Assembly (NCBI GenBank): GCA_017472015.1
Contig: JAFURC010000025.1
Location: forward strand, 1-39,368
From: Bacilli bacterium
Lineage (GTDB): Bacteria > Bacillota_I > Bacilli_A > RF39 > UBA660
DNA: 39,368 nt
Direction: 5' to 3'
Part shown: one piece after another, positions 17,188 through 24,330 of the stretch
Numbering within the stretch: the first letter of the stretch is position 1
How the letters are laid out: the number at the start of each line of letters is the position of its first letter
Translations under genes and position numbers: made by a program
The notes under the pieces: generated by a model
Databases searched by the model: none
Told to the model about the DNA's origin: nothing
The model's input: only the letters and a program-made list of their open reading frames with translations

Positions 17188-18021
17188 ATGCAATTAAGTG
17201 ATAAAATATATGAAAAAGAATATCAAAAAATAAATTCAATTCATGATTTATTAATTTATTTATATAAAATGTTAATCGGTGAATATACAAGTGGTAATAA
17301 AGATTTTGATGAAATGTTTAAAAACTTTAATACAAGAAAAAAGATGATTGGAAGATTTTTATTAGAAAGTTATGAAAATGGTTATAGAATAAATGATAGT
17401 AATTACTTAGACATTTCTAATTCAAACTTTTTAATAGATAATAGTAAAAACTGGTTATATGATAGATCTATTAATGTATCTAGTAATTCTTTTTGTAAAG
17501 TTTATTTTGGTATTAAAAAAGAAGATTATTTTAAAATAATAAAATCAATCGTGAAAATAATTGAAATAGTTAAAAATTATAATAATGGTCTTGGACAATG
17601 TAAATTTAGAACAATTCCATCTAATAACTCAGTTATTTTAAGATTTAAGGAAAAAGAGGCATTTATAACATTCATGAATATTATTCAAGATGACAAAGAT
17701 ATTTTAAATTCTCTTAGTAAACCTAATTTGTTTATTCCAAATATTGATGGTGTTGGAGTATCAACTGATTCAGGTGGAGCTTATACATTTGTTGTTGAAA
17801 TACTTTTAACTAATTATTTATTTTTATGTGTTGATAACAAACAAGAACCAACTTTAGATGATTTTACAAGATTTATTTTAAATACAGATTTCATGAAAGT
17901 TTTATTAATTGCTAAAATGTGTAATTATGATGAAGAAATTGCTTATGATTATAAAGAAAATTTAGTTGGAAAAATAAATGGTGAAGATGATAAAAAATTA
18001 ATAAAAATGATGTTTAGGTAA
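17188..18021 (+). CDS. Uncharacterised protein with a weak HopA1-like pattern
   Basis: 277 residues, soluble, with no signal peptide. An N-terminal helical region (1-95) is followed by an alternating alpha/beta part: CKVYFGIKKEDYFKIIKS, then CKFRTIPSNNSVILRF, then PNIDGVGVSTDSGGAYTFVVE. The order 'VYF..K.., KFR...NSVILRF, GVGxSxDxGGAYTF' resembles the domain called T3SS effector HopA1 family, which includes phosphothreonine/serine lyases of class V lanthipeptide pathways. This is only a pattern match by eye and may be wrong. It is followed 51 bp later by the NifU-domain gene on the same strand, so the two may be co-transcribed. Confidence 0.6.
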   Translation: MQLSDKIYEKEYQKINSIHDLLIYLYKMLIGEYTSGNKDFDEMFKNFNTRKKMIGRFLLESYENGYRINDSNYLDISNSNFLIDNSKNWLYDRSINVSSNSFCKVYFGIKKEDYFKIIKSIVKIIEIVKNYNNGLGQCKFRTIPSNNSVILRFKEKEAFITFMNIIQDDKDILNSLSKPNLFIPNIDGVGVSTDSGGAYTFVVEILLTNYLFLCVDNKQEPTLDDFTRFILNTDFMKVLLIAKMCNYDEEIAYDYKENLVGKINGEDDKKLIKMMFR

Positions 18022-18072
18022 TTGTATTAATTATAATTTTAAGTTAATATTATTAAAGAAAGGAATGTTATT

Positions 18073-18297
18073 ATGCAAGAAAAAATTGAAAATGTACTTG
18101 ATAAAATAAGACCATATTTACAAAGTGATGGTGGTGATATTGAATTTGTTAAGTTTGATGATGGAGTTTGCTATTTAAAGTTTTTAGGTCATTGTTCTAC
18201 TTGTCCTATGATGTTGATGACTTTAAATGATTTAGTTAAAGATAGTTTAATTAATGAAATTGATGAAATAGTTGATGTTAAGTTAATTACTGAATAA
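18073..18297 (+). CDS. NifU C-terminal domain Fe-S scaffold protein
   Basis: 74 residues, a lone NifU-like domain as in Bacillus YutI and the C-terminal part of NfuA, though shorter. It has the family start (IRPYLQSDGGDIEFV) and the cluster-binding CxxC in GHCSTCPMM. Two subunits share a 4Fe-4S cluster through these Cys pairs and hand it to target enzymes. Possible clients here are the radical SAM protein at 964 and perhaps the Cys4 protein. AAAGGA lies ten bases before the ATG, and a strong terminator follows the stop codon. Confidence 0.93.
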   Translation: MQEKIENVLDKIRPYLQSDGGDIEFVKFDDGVCYLKFLGHCSTCPMMLMTLNDLVKDSLINEIDEIVDVKLITE

Positions 18298-18319
18298 AAG
18301 ATTTTTTAATCTTTTTTTT
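18296..18319 (+). terminator. Strong hairpin terminator after the NifU gene
   Basis: AAAAGATT, loop TTTT, AATCTTTT form a perfect 8-bp stem beginning in the stop codon, followed by a run of T. Confidence 0.85.
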
Positions 18320-18360
18320 TATTTTTTTAAAAATTATGATAAAATGGTTATGGTGATGTT

Positions 18361-19041
18361 ATGAAAGATAAAATTAAAAGTATAGGATTATTTATATTAT
18401 TGTTTTTATTATTTTTATTTAGTGATTTAATCTATATTTTACCAATGGATTTATTAAATATTGATTATAATAGTTTAAGTTATAATATACAAACTTTATG
18501 CTCATTGATTTCTTCTTTAATACTAGGTATTATTATTATTTTAACGTATAAAAAATATTTAAAAGAAAAGTTAATTGATTATAAAAAGAATTTTAATGAA
18601 TATATGGAAATAGGTATGAAATTTTGGTTTTTAGGTCTTATCGGGATGAGTGTTACAAATATTTTAATAGGAACATTCTCTCCAGTTCAAGAAGCTAATA
18701 ATGAAGTTTTAGTTCAAGAAATGTTAAAACAAGCTCCATTCTTAAGTTTTTTAAGTGCAGCTTTTGTTGCTCCTTTCTTGGAAGAGATGTTATTTCGAAA
18801 AAGTCTTGGAGATATCTTTAAAAATAAAAAATTAATGGTTATCATGTCTGGACTTATATTTGGACTATTGCATGTTATCTTTAGTTTACAAACTCCTTGG
18901 GATTTATTATACACGATTCCTTATGGATTATTAGGAGCCTCTTTTGCTTATATGTTATATAAAAAAGATAATGTATTTATTCCAATTACTTTCCATGTTG
19001 TACATAATGGATTATTAACTTTAATTTCGATTTTATTATGA
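18361..19041 (+). CDS. CPBP/CAAX-family intramembrane metalloprotease
   Basis: 226 residues with about six to seven membrane segments (first about 8-28). The catalytic signatures are EEMLFRKS (E141, E142, R146), FGLLH with H171, and FHVVHNG (H212, H215), the three motifs of the CPBP (Abi) group. Relatives process prenylated proteins or peptides in the membrane and often protect against self-made bacteriocins. No bacteriocin gene lies next to it here. The ribosome binding site is weak (GGTGA). It ends with TGA, eight bases before the next gene, so the two are co-transcribed. Confidence 0.9.
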   Translation: MKDKIKSIGLFILLFLLFLFSDLIYILPMDLLNIDYNSLSYNIQTLCSLISSLILGIIIILTYKKYLKEKLIDYKKNFNEYMEIGMKFWFLGLIGMSVTNILIGTFSPVQEANNEVLVQEMLKQAPFLSFLSAAFVAPFLEEMLFRKSLGDIFKNKKLMVIMSGLIFGLLHVIFSLQTPWDLLYTIPYGLLGASFAYMLYKKDNVFIPITFHVVHNGLLTLISILL

Positions 19042-19048
19042 GGCTAAA

Positions 19049-19909
19049 ATGAAGACTAGACAAGAAAAGAATAAAAAGATAAGACAAAAAATAACTCGAG
19101 AAGATAGAAATAAAAAGATCAAAAAAATTGTTAAAGTTGTTAGCATTATTTTAATAGTAGTGACTTCGATTATTACTTATGGTATGTTTATAGGAGCTAA
19201 AATTATAAATATAAATGAATATAAAATAACTAATAACCAAATTCCTAATAGTTTTCATGGAGTTAAAGTTGTTCATATAAGCGATTTACTTTTTAATAGT
19301 TTGAGTAGTAAAGACTTAAATAGTTTAGAAAAGAAAATTAATAAATTAGAACCAGATATTTTAATTTTTACCGGAGATATTAAAAGACATGATTATGAAC
19401 TGAGTAAAGAAGATCTTGATTTACTTAATAATTTCTTTAAAAAATTAAATTCAAGTATTAAAAAATATGCTGTTTTTGGTGATAATGACAATGAAACTTT
19501 TAAAACCATCATGGAAAATAGTAACTTTGAAGTTTTAACTAATCAAGTATCTTTATTATATAATAAAGATACTACTCCTATTCAAATAATTGGTTTTGAT
19601 ACTAATAATTTAAATTTAGAACTAGCAACTAATAATAATTATTACTCAATTTGTATTATGCATAACCCAGATTATATTGATAATATTTTAGAAAAAGTAA
19701 ATTGTAATTTAGCACTTGCTGGTGATAATTTAGGAGGCGAAATAAAAATCCCTTTTTCAAAAGGAATTCTAAATCATAATAAATATATGATGGATTACTA
19801 CAAGATTAATAATACTGAATTTTATATTTCAAATGGTCTTGGTAATAATTATAATATCCGTTTATTTAATCATCCAAGTATTAATTTATATCGTTTGACA
19901 AAATATTAA
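19049..19909 (+). CDS. Membrane-anchored metallophosphoesterase-like protein, probably inactive
   Basis: 286 residues of the YkuE/YaeI type: a basic N-terminus, one membrane anchor (about 29-50) and a calcineurin-like domain outside the membrane. Most metal and phosphate ligands are replaced. The first motif DxH reads D79-L-L, GNH(D/E) reads GDND (144-147), and GHTHGG reads GDNLGG (225-230). Only D79, D110 in FTGDI and H205 in CIMHNP stay. The fold-defining segments are otherwise conserved, so the gene seems under selection as a binding or regulatory protein rather than decaying. It is co-transcribed with the CPBP protease. An active relative is encoded at 29127. Confidence 0.85.
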   Translation: MKTRQEKNKKIRQKITREDRNKKIKKIVKVVSIILIVVTSIITYGMFIGAKIININEYKITNNQIPNSFHGVKVVHISDLLFNSLSSKDLNSLEKKINKLEPDILIFTGDIKRHDYELSKEDLDLLNNFFKKLNSSIKKYAVFGDNDNETFKTIMENSNFEVLTNQVSLLYNKDTTPIQIIGFDTNNLNLELATNNNYYSICIMHNPDYIDNILEKVNCNLALAGDNLGGEIKIPFSKGILNHNKYMMDYYKINNTEFYISNGLGNNYNIRLFNHPSINLYRLTKY

Positions 19910-19929
19910 GAGTTTCTTAATATTTTTTT
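19903..19929 (+). terminator. Hairpin terminator of the CPBP-phosphoesterase unit
   Basis: ATATTAAGA, loop GTT, TCTTAATAT form a perfect 9-bp stem containing the stop codon, followed by six T. Confidence 0.85.
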
Positions 19930-20033
19930 CTTACGCGACTTTTCCAAAATTGATTCTGATTTTGCCATATAATTCCAAATAAAGTAATTTTTATATACAA
20001 AAAGTAATTTATATTTTATTATTTTATTTTTAT

Positions 20034-20073
20034 ATAAAAAAACTACTTCATATACTTAATAGTAAAAGTAGTT
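20034..20073 (-). terminator. Hairpin terminator of the two-component operon
   Basis: On the - strand AACTACTT and AAGTAGTT pair over the last codons of the histidine kinase (20041-20073), with a further TACT/AGTA pair inside, followed by a T run. Confidence 0.7.
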
Positions 20074-21245
20074 CCTTGATTTACTTTAGAAGATACACTT
20101 ATATAACCATTATTATGTTCAATTATAGTTTTTGCAAGAGATAAACCGATCCCAACACTATTATTATTTGAATTCTTTCCTTTATAAAACCTTTCAAATA
20201 AATGTTTTAAATCATCTTTATCCATGCCCTTACCATAATCTTTAATAATAATACTTGAATATAATTTATTCTCGTCATGTTCTATTTCAATCTTAGAATC
20301 ATTATAAGAATACTCAATACAATTTTTTAAAATATTTGTAATCGCTTCGATTTGCCACTTGAAATCTCCATACATTTGATTAGATAAATTACCATTACAA
20401 ATTAAATTAATATTTTTAAGTTCAGCTATCATAGAAACATTTTTAATCGCTTCTTTAACTAAATCATTTAAAGAAAATAATTTATTATTAAAAGTAATTG
20501 TATTAGCATCAAACTTTGATAACTTAAGTAAATTATCTACTAAAAAATTAATCTTTATAACTTCTCTTTTAATATCTTTTAAAAATTCTTGTTTTAAATC
20601 AGTATTAATTTCTCCATCTAAATTATCAAGCATAATAGAAATACTTGTAAGAGGAGTTTTTAACTGATGAGACAAGTCTTCTAAAGAAGTTTTTAAAAGT
20701 AATTTATCATGTTTAGAAATACGTGCTTGTTCTTTTAAATAAACTGTTATTTTATAAATTTCATTTTTTAAACTAGATAATTCATCAGTTGTATTAGTAT
20801 CAATTTCAAGTTTATAAATTCCATCATTAATACTTTTTAAATACGTTTCAATACTTTTAAGTTCTAAATCTTTCTTATTTAAATATTTAAAATAAATAAT
20901 CATTATAATAATGATCAAAACAAAAAATAAAATAAGATTAATAACTAAAAAATACTTAATAATTAATTCATTTTTTAATACTAAACTATTCTTTTCTAAA
21001 TCAATTCCATATTCATATAAAATATTTTCTTTATCTAAATTAGAATCATTTAATATTTTAATTATTTCTTCTTTTTGAATATTTGGATACTTATCTATTA
21101 TTAAACCAATAATATTATTTAAATATAAATTACTATGATAATTATATAAATTAATTATTTTTTTATTAATAAAGATAAATATAAAGAAAAATAAAATTAC
21201 AATTAAAACACTTATTAATAAATATTTTTTAAACTTACTTTTCAT
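20043..21245 (-). CDS. Sensor histidine kinase
   Basis: 400 residues. TM1 is about 8-27, an extracellular loop of about 70 residues follows (28-96), and TM2 is about 97-119. Then come a short linker, the dimerisation and phosphoacceptor helix with H193 in SHQLKTPLTS, and the ATPase domain with N box (NILKNCIEYSYND), G1 (KDYGKGMD), F box (LFERFYKG) and G2 (VGIGLSLAK). All functional motifs are intact. It overlaps the response regulator gene by 11 bases. The sensed signal is unknown, but the external loop is longer than in the bacitracin-sensor type that relies wholly on its transporter. Confidence 0.95.
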   Translation of the reverse strand: MKSKFKKYLLISVLIVILFFFIFIFINKKIINLYNYHSNLYLNNIIGLIIDKYPNIQKEEIIKILNDSNLDKENILYEYGIDLEKNSLVLKNELIIKYFLVINLILFFVLIIIIMIIYFKYLNKKDLELKSIETYLKSINDGIYKLEIDTNTTDELSSLKNEIYKITVYLKEQARISKHDKLLLKTSLEDLSHQLKTPLTSISIMLDNLDGEINTDLKQEFLKDIKREVIKINFLVDNLLKLSKFDANTITFNNKLFSLNDLVKEAIKNVSMIAELKNINLICNGNLSNQMYGDFKWQIEAITNILKNCIEYSYNDSKIEIEHDENKLYSSIIIKDYGKGMDKDDLKHLFERFYKGKNSNNNSVGIGLSLAKTIIEHNNGYISVSSKVNQGTTFTIKYMK

Positions 21246-21882
21246 CTACTCTATAACCTACTCCTTTAATAGTTTTAATAATATCAGTATCTAGTTTTTC
21301 TCTTATTCTTTTAATATAAACAGAAACAGTATTATCATAGACATCATTTCCCGTTAATTCAAATATTTTATTAATTATAATATCTCTTGTTATTACTTTA
21401 TTTAAATTCGTCATTAAAAGTAATAAGATTTTATATTCTAAAGTAGTTAAGATAATTTCTTTATTATCTTTTAAAACAATCATTTTATCTAAATCAAGTT
21501 TAATATTACCTACTTTTATATATTTATTAGTATTTTTTCTTATTATTTTACTAATTCTTGCTAATAATTCTCCTGTTAAAAATGGTTTAGTAATATAATC
21601 ATCAATTCCTAAATTAAAACCATAGACAATATCTTCTTCTAAATCTTTTGCTGTTAAAAAGATAGATGGAGTATTATATTTTTCTTTAATTATTTTATAT
21701 AAATCAAAGCCATTTCCATCAGGTAAACTAATATCAATTATAATTAAGTCAAAAGAATTACTTTCTAAAACTTTTAACGTTTCAGAAACACTAATAGTCG
21801 ATACAACTTCATAATTATTTTTACTTAATGTATAAGTTAATCCTTTTATAATACTTAAATTATCTTCGACTAATAAAATCAT
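21235..21882 (-). CDS. OmpR/PhoB-family response regulator
   Basis: 215 residues: a receiver domain (about 1-115) with the acidic pair in VEDN, phosphoacceptor D50 in IIDISLPDGNG, T77 and K99 in ITKPF, then a winged-helix DNA-binding domain ending in TIKGVGYRVD. I chose the ATG at 21882, six bases after GAGG, over a start four codons upstream. It overlaps both neighbours, upstream by 23 bases and downstream by 11. A direct repeat of the kind bound by this family lies in front of the ABC transporter genes at 27545-27579, a plausible target. Confidence 0.95.
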   Translation of the reverse strand: MILLVEDNLSIIKGLTYTLSKNNYEVVSTISVSETLKVLESNSFDLIIIDISLPDGNGFDLYKIIKEKYNTPSIFLTAKDLEEDIVYGFNLGIDDYITKPFLTGELLARISKIIRKNTNKYIKVGNIKLDLDKMIVLKDNKEIILTTLEYKILLLLMTNLNKVITRDIIINKIFELTGNDVYDNTVSVYIKRIREKLDTDIIKTIKGVGYRVDEK

Positions 21883-22129
21883 TTTGATCCTCATATATAT
21901 CTAGTTCTAATTTCATTAAAGATTCTTTTAAATTTTTTAACACATGTTTTAATTCCATCCCTAAAAGCTTTGATATTTCTTCATTAGTATAACTTTTATT
22001 ATCATAATAACCAAGTTTTAAATACATAATAAAAGCATTTTTATCACCTATTTTTTTCCTTAATGAAATATACTTTTCATCTCTTGTTATTCTTGCTAAT
22101 TTTCTTGTTATTTCAAATTCATTTTGCAT
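21860..22129 (-). CDS. Sigma-70 region 4-like small DNA-binding protein
   Basis: 89 residues. The C-terminal half (AFIMYLKLGYYDNKSYTNEEISKLL.., then LKHVLKNLKESLMKLEL) fits the helix-turn-helix of sigma factor region 4. There is no region 2, so it cannot be a full sigma factor. The first 30 residues are charged and helical. The ATG at 22129 lies six bases after GAGG. An upstream TTG overlaps that site and is unlikely to be the start. It is the first gene of an overlapping three-gene unit with the response regulator and kinase, so it may modulate their output or be regulated with them. Confidence 0.72.
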   Translation of the reverse strand: MQNEFEITRKLARITRDEKYISLRKKIGDKNAFIMYLKLGYYDNKSYTNEEISKLLGMELKHVLKNLKESLMKLELDIYEDQNDFISRR

Positions 22130-22167
22130 ATAATACCTCAATTCGAACTTATTTTAACATAAAAGAT

Positions 22168-22202
22168 ATAAAAAGAAAATGATCAAAATTAACCATTTTC
22201 TT
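22168..22202 (-). terminator. Hairpin terminator of the leucine-rich-repeat protein gene
   Basis: On the - strand AAGAAAATG, a 12-base loop, CATTTTCTT form a perfect 9-bp stem, followed by TTTATAT. Confidence 0.75.
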
Positions 22203-22211
22203 AAATTGCTA

Positions 22212-23966
22212 TTAGGAACAAGTTAAATTATCACTTTTGTTGATTATAACATCATCATTGAAGGCATTACAACTTAAATAAGTAACAGAATCGGGAATAG
22301 TTACTTCGGTTATTGTATGATTAGGACCATAGAAAGCATTGTAATAAATAGACTCTAACTTCGAATTTTTCTCAAAAGTTACATTTGTTAATTGATTATC
22401 ACAAAATGCACTACTATCTATTGTTATTACACTATTTGGTATCACTACACTTGTTAATTGATTACCTCTGAAAGCTTCACTTCCTATTGCTGTTACACTA
22501 TTTGGTATCTCTACACTTGTTAATTTATTTCCATAGAAAGCATAATCTTCTATTACCGTTACACTATTTGGTATCTCTACACTTGTTAATTGATTATTAG
22601 AAAAAGCACGATTACCTATCGTTGTTACACTATCTGGTATCACTACACTTGTTAATTTATTTCCATAGAAAGCATAAGAACCTATTGTTGTTACACTATT
22701 TGGTATCACTACACTTGTTAATTTATTTTCATAGAAAGCACGAGAACCTATTGTTGTTATAGTGTTAGGAATAACTATATTTTCTACATCATAAAAAATC
22801 GGTTCATATATTTCATATTTTAACTTACCTTGCAAAACAGTAACATTAATATCATTTATTTTTTCAGGAATTATTACATCCACACCACCTGTAGTTAAGT
22901 TATATGAAGTTAAAGTTATGCTAGCATTATTTTTATCAATTGCATTAATATCTAATTCTTCACTTGTATCTAAGTTTATATATTTATCTATACCTTGATA
23001 ATTAGAAATTATACCTTCATCCTGTAAATAATTATAATCGAGTGTTAAACCTAGCGAACTTAGTTGATTAGTAAAAGTTTTAAATGTAAATTCTTGAATA
23101 GTTTCACCATTACATAACGATTTCATTCCTAAATAATTTTCATCTGTTTCTTTATCATAACTTCCTGGTTCAATCCCAATTGATTGAAGTAGATATGAAG
23201 CACAAATATCTAATTGTTCTTCTGTTAAATTACTGTTTAAATCATAGACTGCTTCAATAGTTTTTGTATAACTAACTCCTTCATATTCTATATCATATCC
23301 AAAACAAGTTGCATCGGTTTCTATACTTTTTTCTTCCAAATCACCTTTAACATTTACTTTAATACTTGCATATAATTTATTCCAATCTAAATTTGCATAT
23401 TCTTCACTTGGATTAATATAGTAATCACATCCATCAGTTACTTCTCCACCACAAATATTTGTATATTCAGCAATTCTTACATATAACCTATATGTTTTAG
23501 AATAATTACCATCATCTGATCCGATTGTATCTACCCAAATTCTTTTATTAGTTATATCACTATAAGTACGATCACTAAATATTTCTGTTTCTAAATCTCC
23601 ATTCACTTCCACTAATTTAAATTTTAATAATTGAGAATCTATTGGAATGGTTCTATTTAAATCACTTCCTTCGTATTCTCCATTATCAAGAACTATTTCA
23701 TAATAAATATTTTTTTTATTATAAGTATTTTTACCACTTACTTTAAATTCAAAATAATCAGTTTCCGAATATTCTTTATTTGGCATTAAATTAGAAATAT
23801 TTATCGTTTTACTAGTTTCATTATAATACATATAAATATCTCCTGTTATCAGTTCACTATTTCGAAGACTTTCTTCTTGGTAACTAAATACCGCATAAGT
23901 AATTCCTAAAGTTATAACTAATATTCCTAATATTATACTTGGAAGTACAACTTTCTTTTTTTTCAT
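22212..23966 (-). CDS. Surface protein with SipW-type signal and BspA-like leucine-rich repeats
   Basis: 584 residues. The N-terminus is a long signal with the pattern of SipW-processed TasA/camelysin-type proteins (ITLGITYAVFSYQEESLRNSELITGDI). Residues about 45-215 form a beta-rich domain typical of that group. A Cys-containing middle region follows (about 215-370). From about 395 to 575 there are LRR_5 (BspA) repeats of 22 residues of the form NKLTSVVIPNSVTTIGSYAF, several nearly identical. Such repeats bind host or bacterial partners in other species. No LPXTG anchor is visible at the C-terminus. A good promoter and terminator bracket it as a single gene. GAAAGTGAGG is its ribosome binding site. 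Confidence 0.87.
   Translation of the reverse strand: MKKKKVVLPSIILGILVITLGITYAVFSYQEESLRNSELITGDIYMYYNETSKTINISNLMPNKEYSETDYFEFKVSGKNTYNKKNIYYEIVLDNGEYEGSDLNRTIPIDSQLLKFKLVEVNGDLETEIFSDRTYSDITNKRIWVDTIGSDDGNYSKTYRLYVRIAEYTNICGGEVTDGCDYYINPSEEYANLDWNKLYASIKVNVKGDLEEKSIETDATCFGYDIEYEGVSYTKTIEAVYDLNSNLTEEQLDICASYLLQSIGIEPGSYDKETDENYLGMKSLCNGETIQEFTFKTFTNQLSSLGLTLDYNYLQDEGIISNYQGIDKYINLDTSEELDINAIDKNNASITLTSYNLTTGGVDVIIPEKINDINVTVLQGKLKYEIYEPIFYDVENIVIPNTITTIGSRAFYENKLTSVVIPNSVTTIGSYAFYGNKLTSVVIPDSVTTIGNRAFSNNQLTSVEIPNSVTVIEDYAFYGNKLTSVEIPNSVTAIGSEAFRGNQLTSVVIPNSVITIDSSAFCDNQLTNVTFEKNSKLESIYYNAFYGPNHTITEVTIPDSVTYLSCNAFNDDVIINKSDNLTCS
22384..22780 (-). repeat. Tandem 66-bp repeats inside the LRR gene
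   Basis: The marker CTTGTTAATT recurs at 22450, 22516, 22582, 22648 and 22714, exactly every 66 bases, with a diverged copy at 22384. Each unit encodes 22 residues, and most units differ at only a few bases. Copy number could change by recombination without shifting the reading frame. Confidence 0.9.
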
Positions 23967-24330
23967 ATTTCCTCACTTTCTAATTTCAAACCATGCCCCT
24001 TTATTATAATTTAATTATAATATAAATATTATTTATTAACAAGATTTTTTTTAATAAAATAATTAATCCAAAAGAAAAACACATAAAAGAATGGCATTCT
24101 TTACTAGTTTACCATTTTCTATATGTTTTAATTTGTCGATTTTTATTATTTTATTTAATAAATAAAAATTTATACCCCCCCTGTAGTTGACTTTAAGTTA
24201 ACTTTTCGATTTCGATAAATTGGAAAAATTTTAGTTTTTTTAGAAATTATTTTTACCATATTTATCAAATCCTTTCTTATTTTTTTCTATATTAATAATA
24301 ACCTATTTTAAAGAATTTGACAATACCTAA
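23967..24330. other. 364-bp intergenic region between the LRR gene and the ABC permease
   Basis: No gene is supported. The part next to the LRR gene holds its promoter (24014-24042). The rest has AT-rich palindromes (AAAGAATG-G-CATTCTTT near 24088, AAGTTAACTT near 24195) and a CCCCCC run near 24177. No convincing terminator for the ABC permease gene was found in it. Confidence 0.5.
24014..24042 (-). promoter_or_regulatory. Promoter of the LRR surface protein gene
   Basis: On the - strand TTGTTA, 17 bases, TATAAT, with a further TATAAT nine bases downstream that could act as an alternative -10. Confidence 0.65.

Noticed and set aside
16185-18021. A class V lanthipeptide kinase and HopA1-like lyase pair
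   Set aside because: The kinase-fold protein matches the YutH pattern better, its catalytic loop is degenerate, the two genes are divergent, and no precursor peptide lies nearby.
22384-22780. CRISPR-like array from the regular 66-bp repeats
   Set aside because: The repeats are in frame, cover the full period without unique spacers, and encode 22-residue leucine-rich units.
24094-24168. A 24-codon hydrophobic ORF starting MAFFTSLPF on the + strand
   Set aside because: No ribosome binding site, no promoter, and the composition is what AT-rich intergenic DNA gives by chance.
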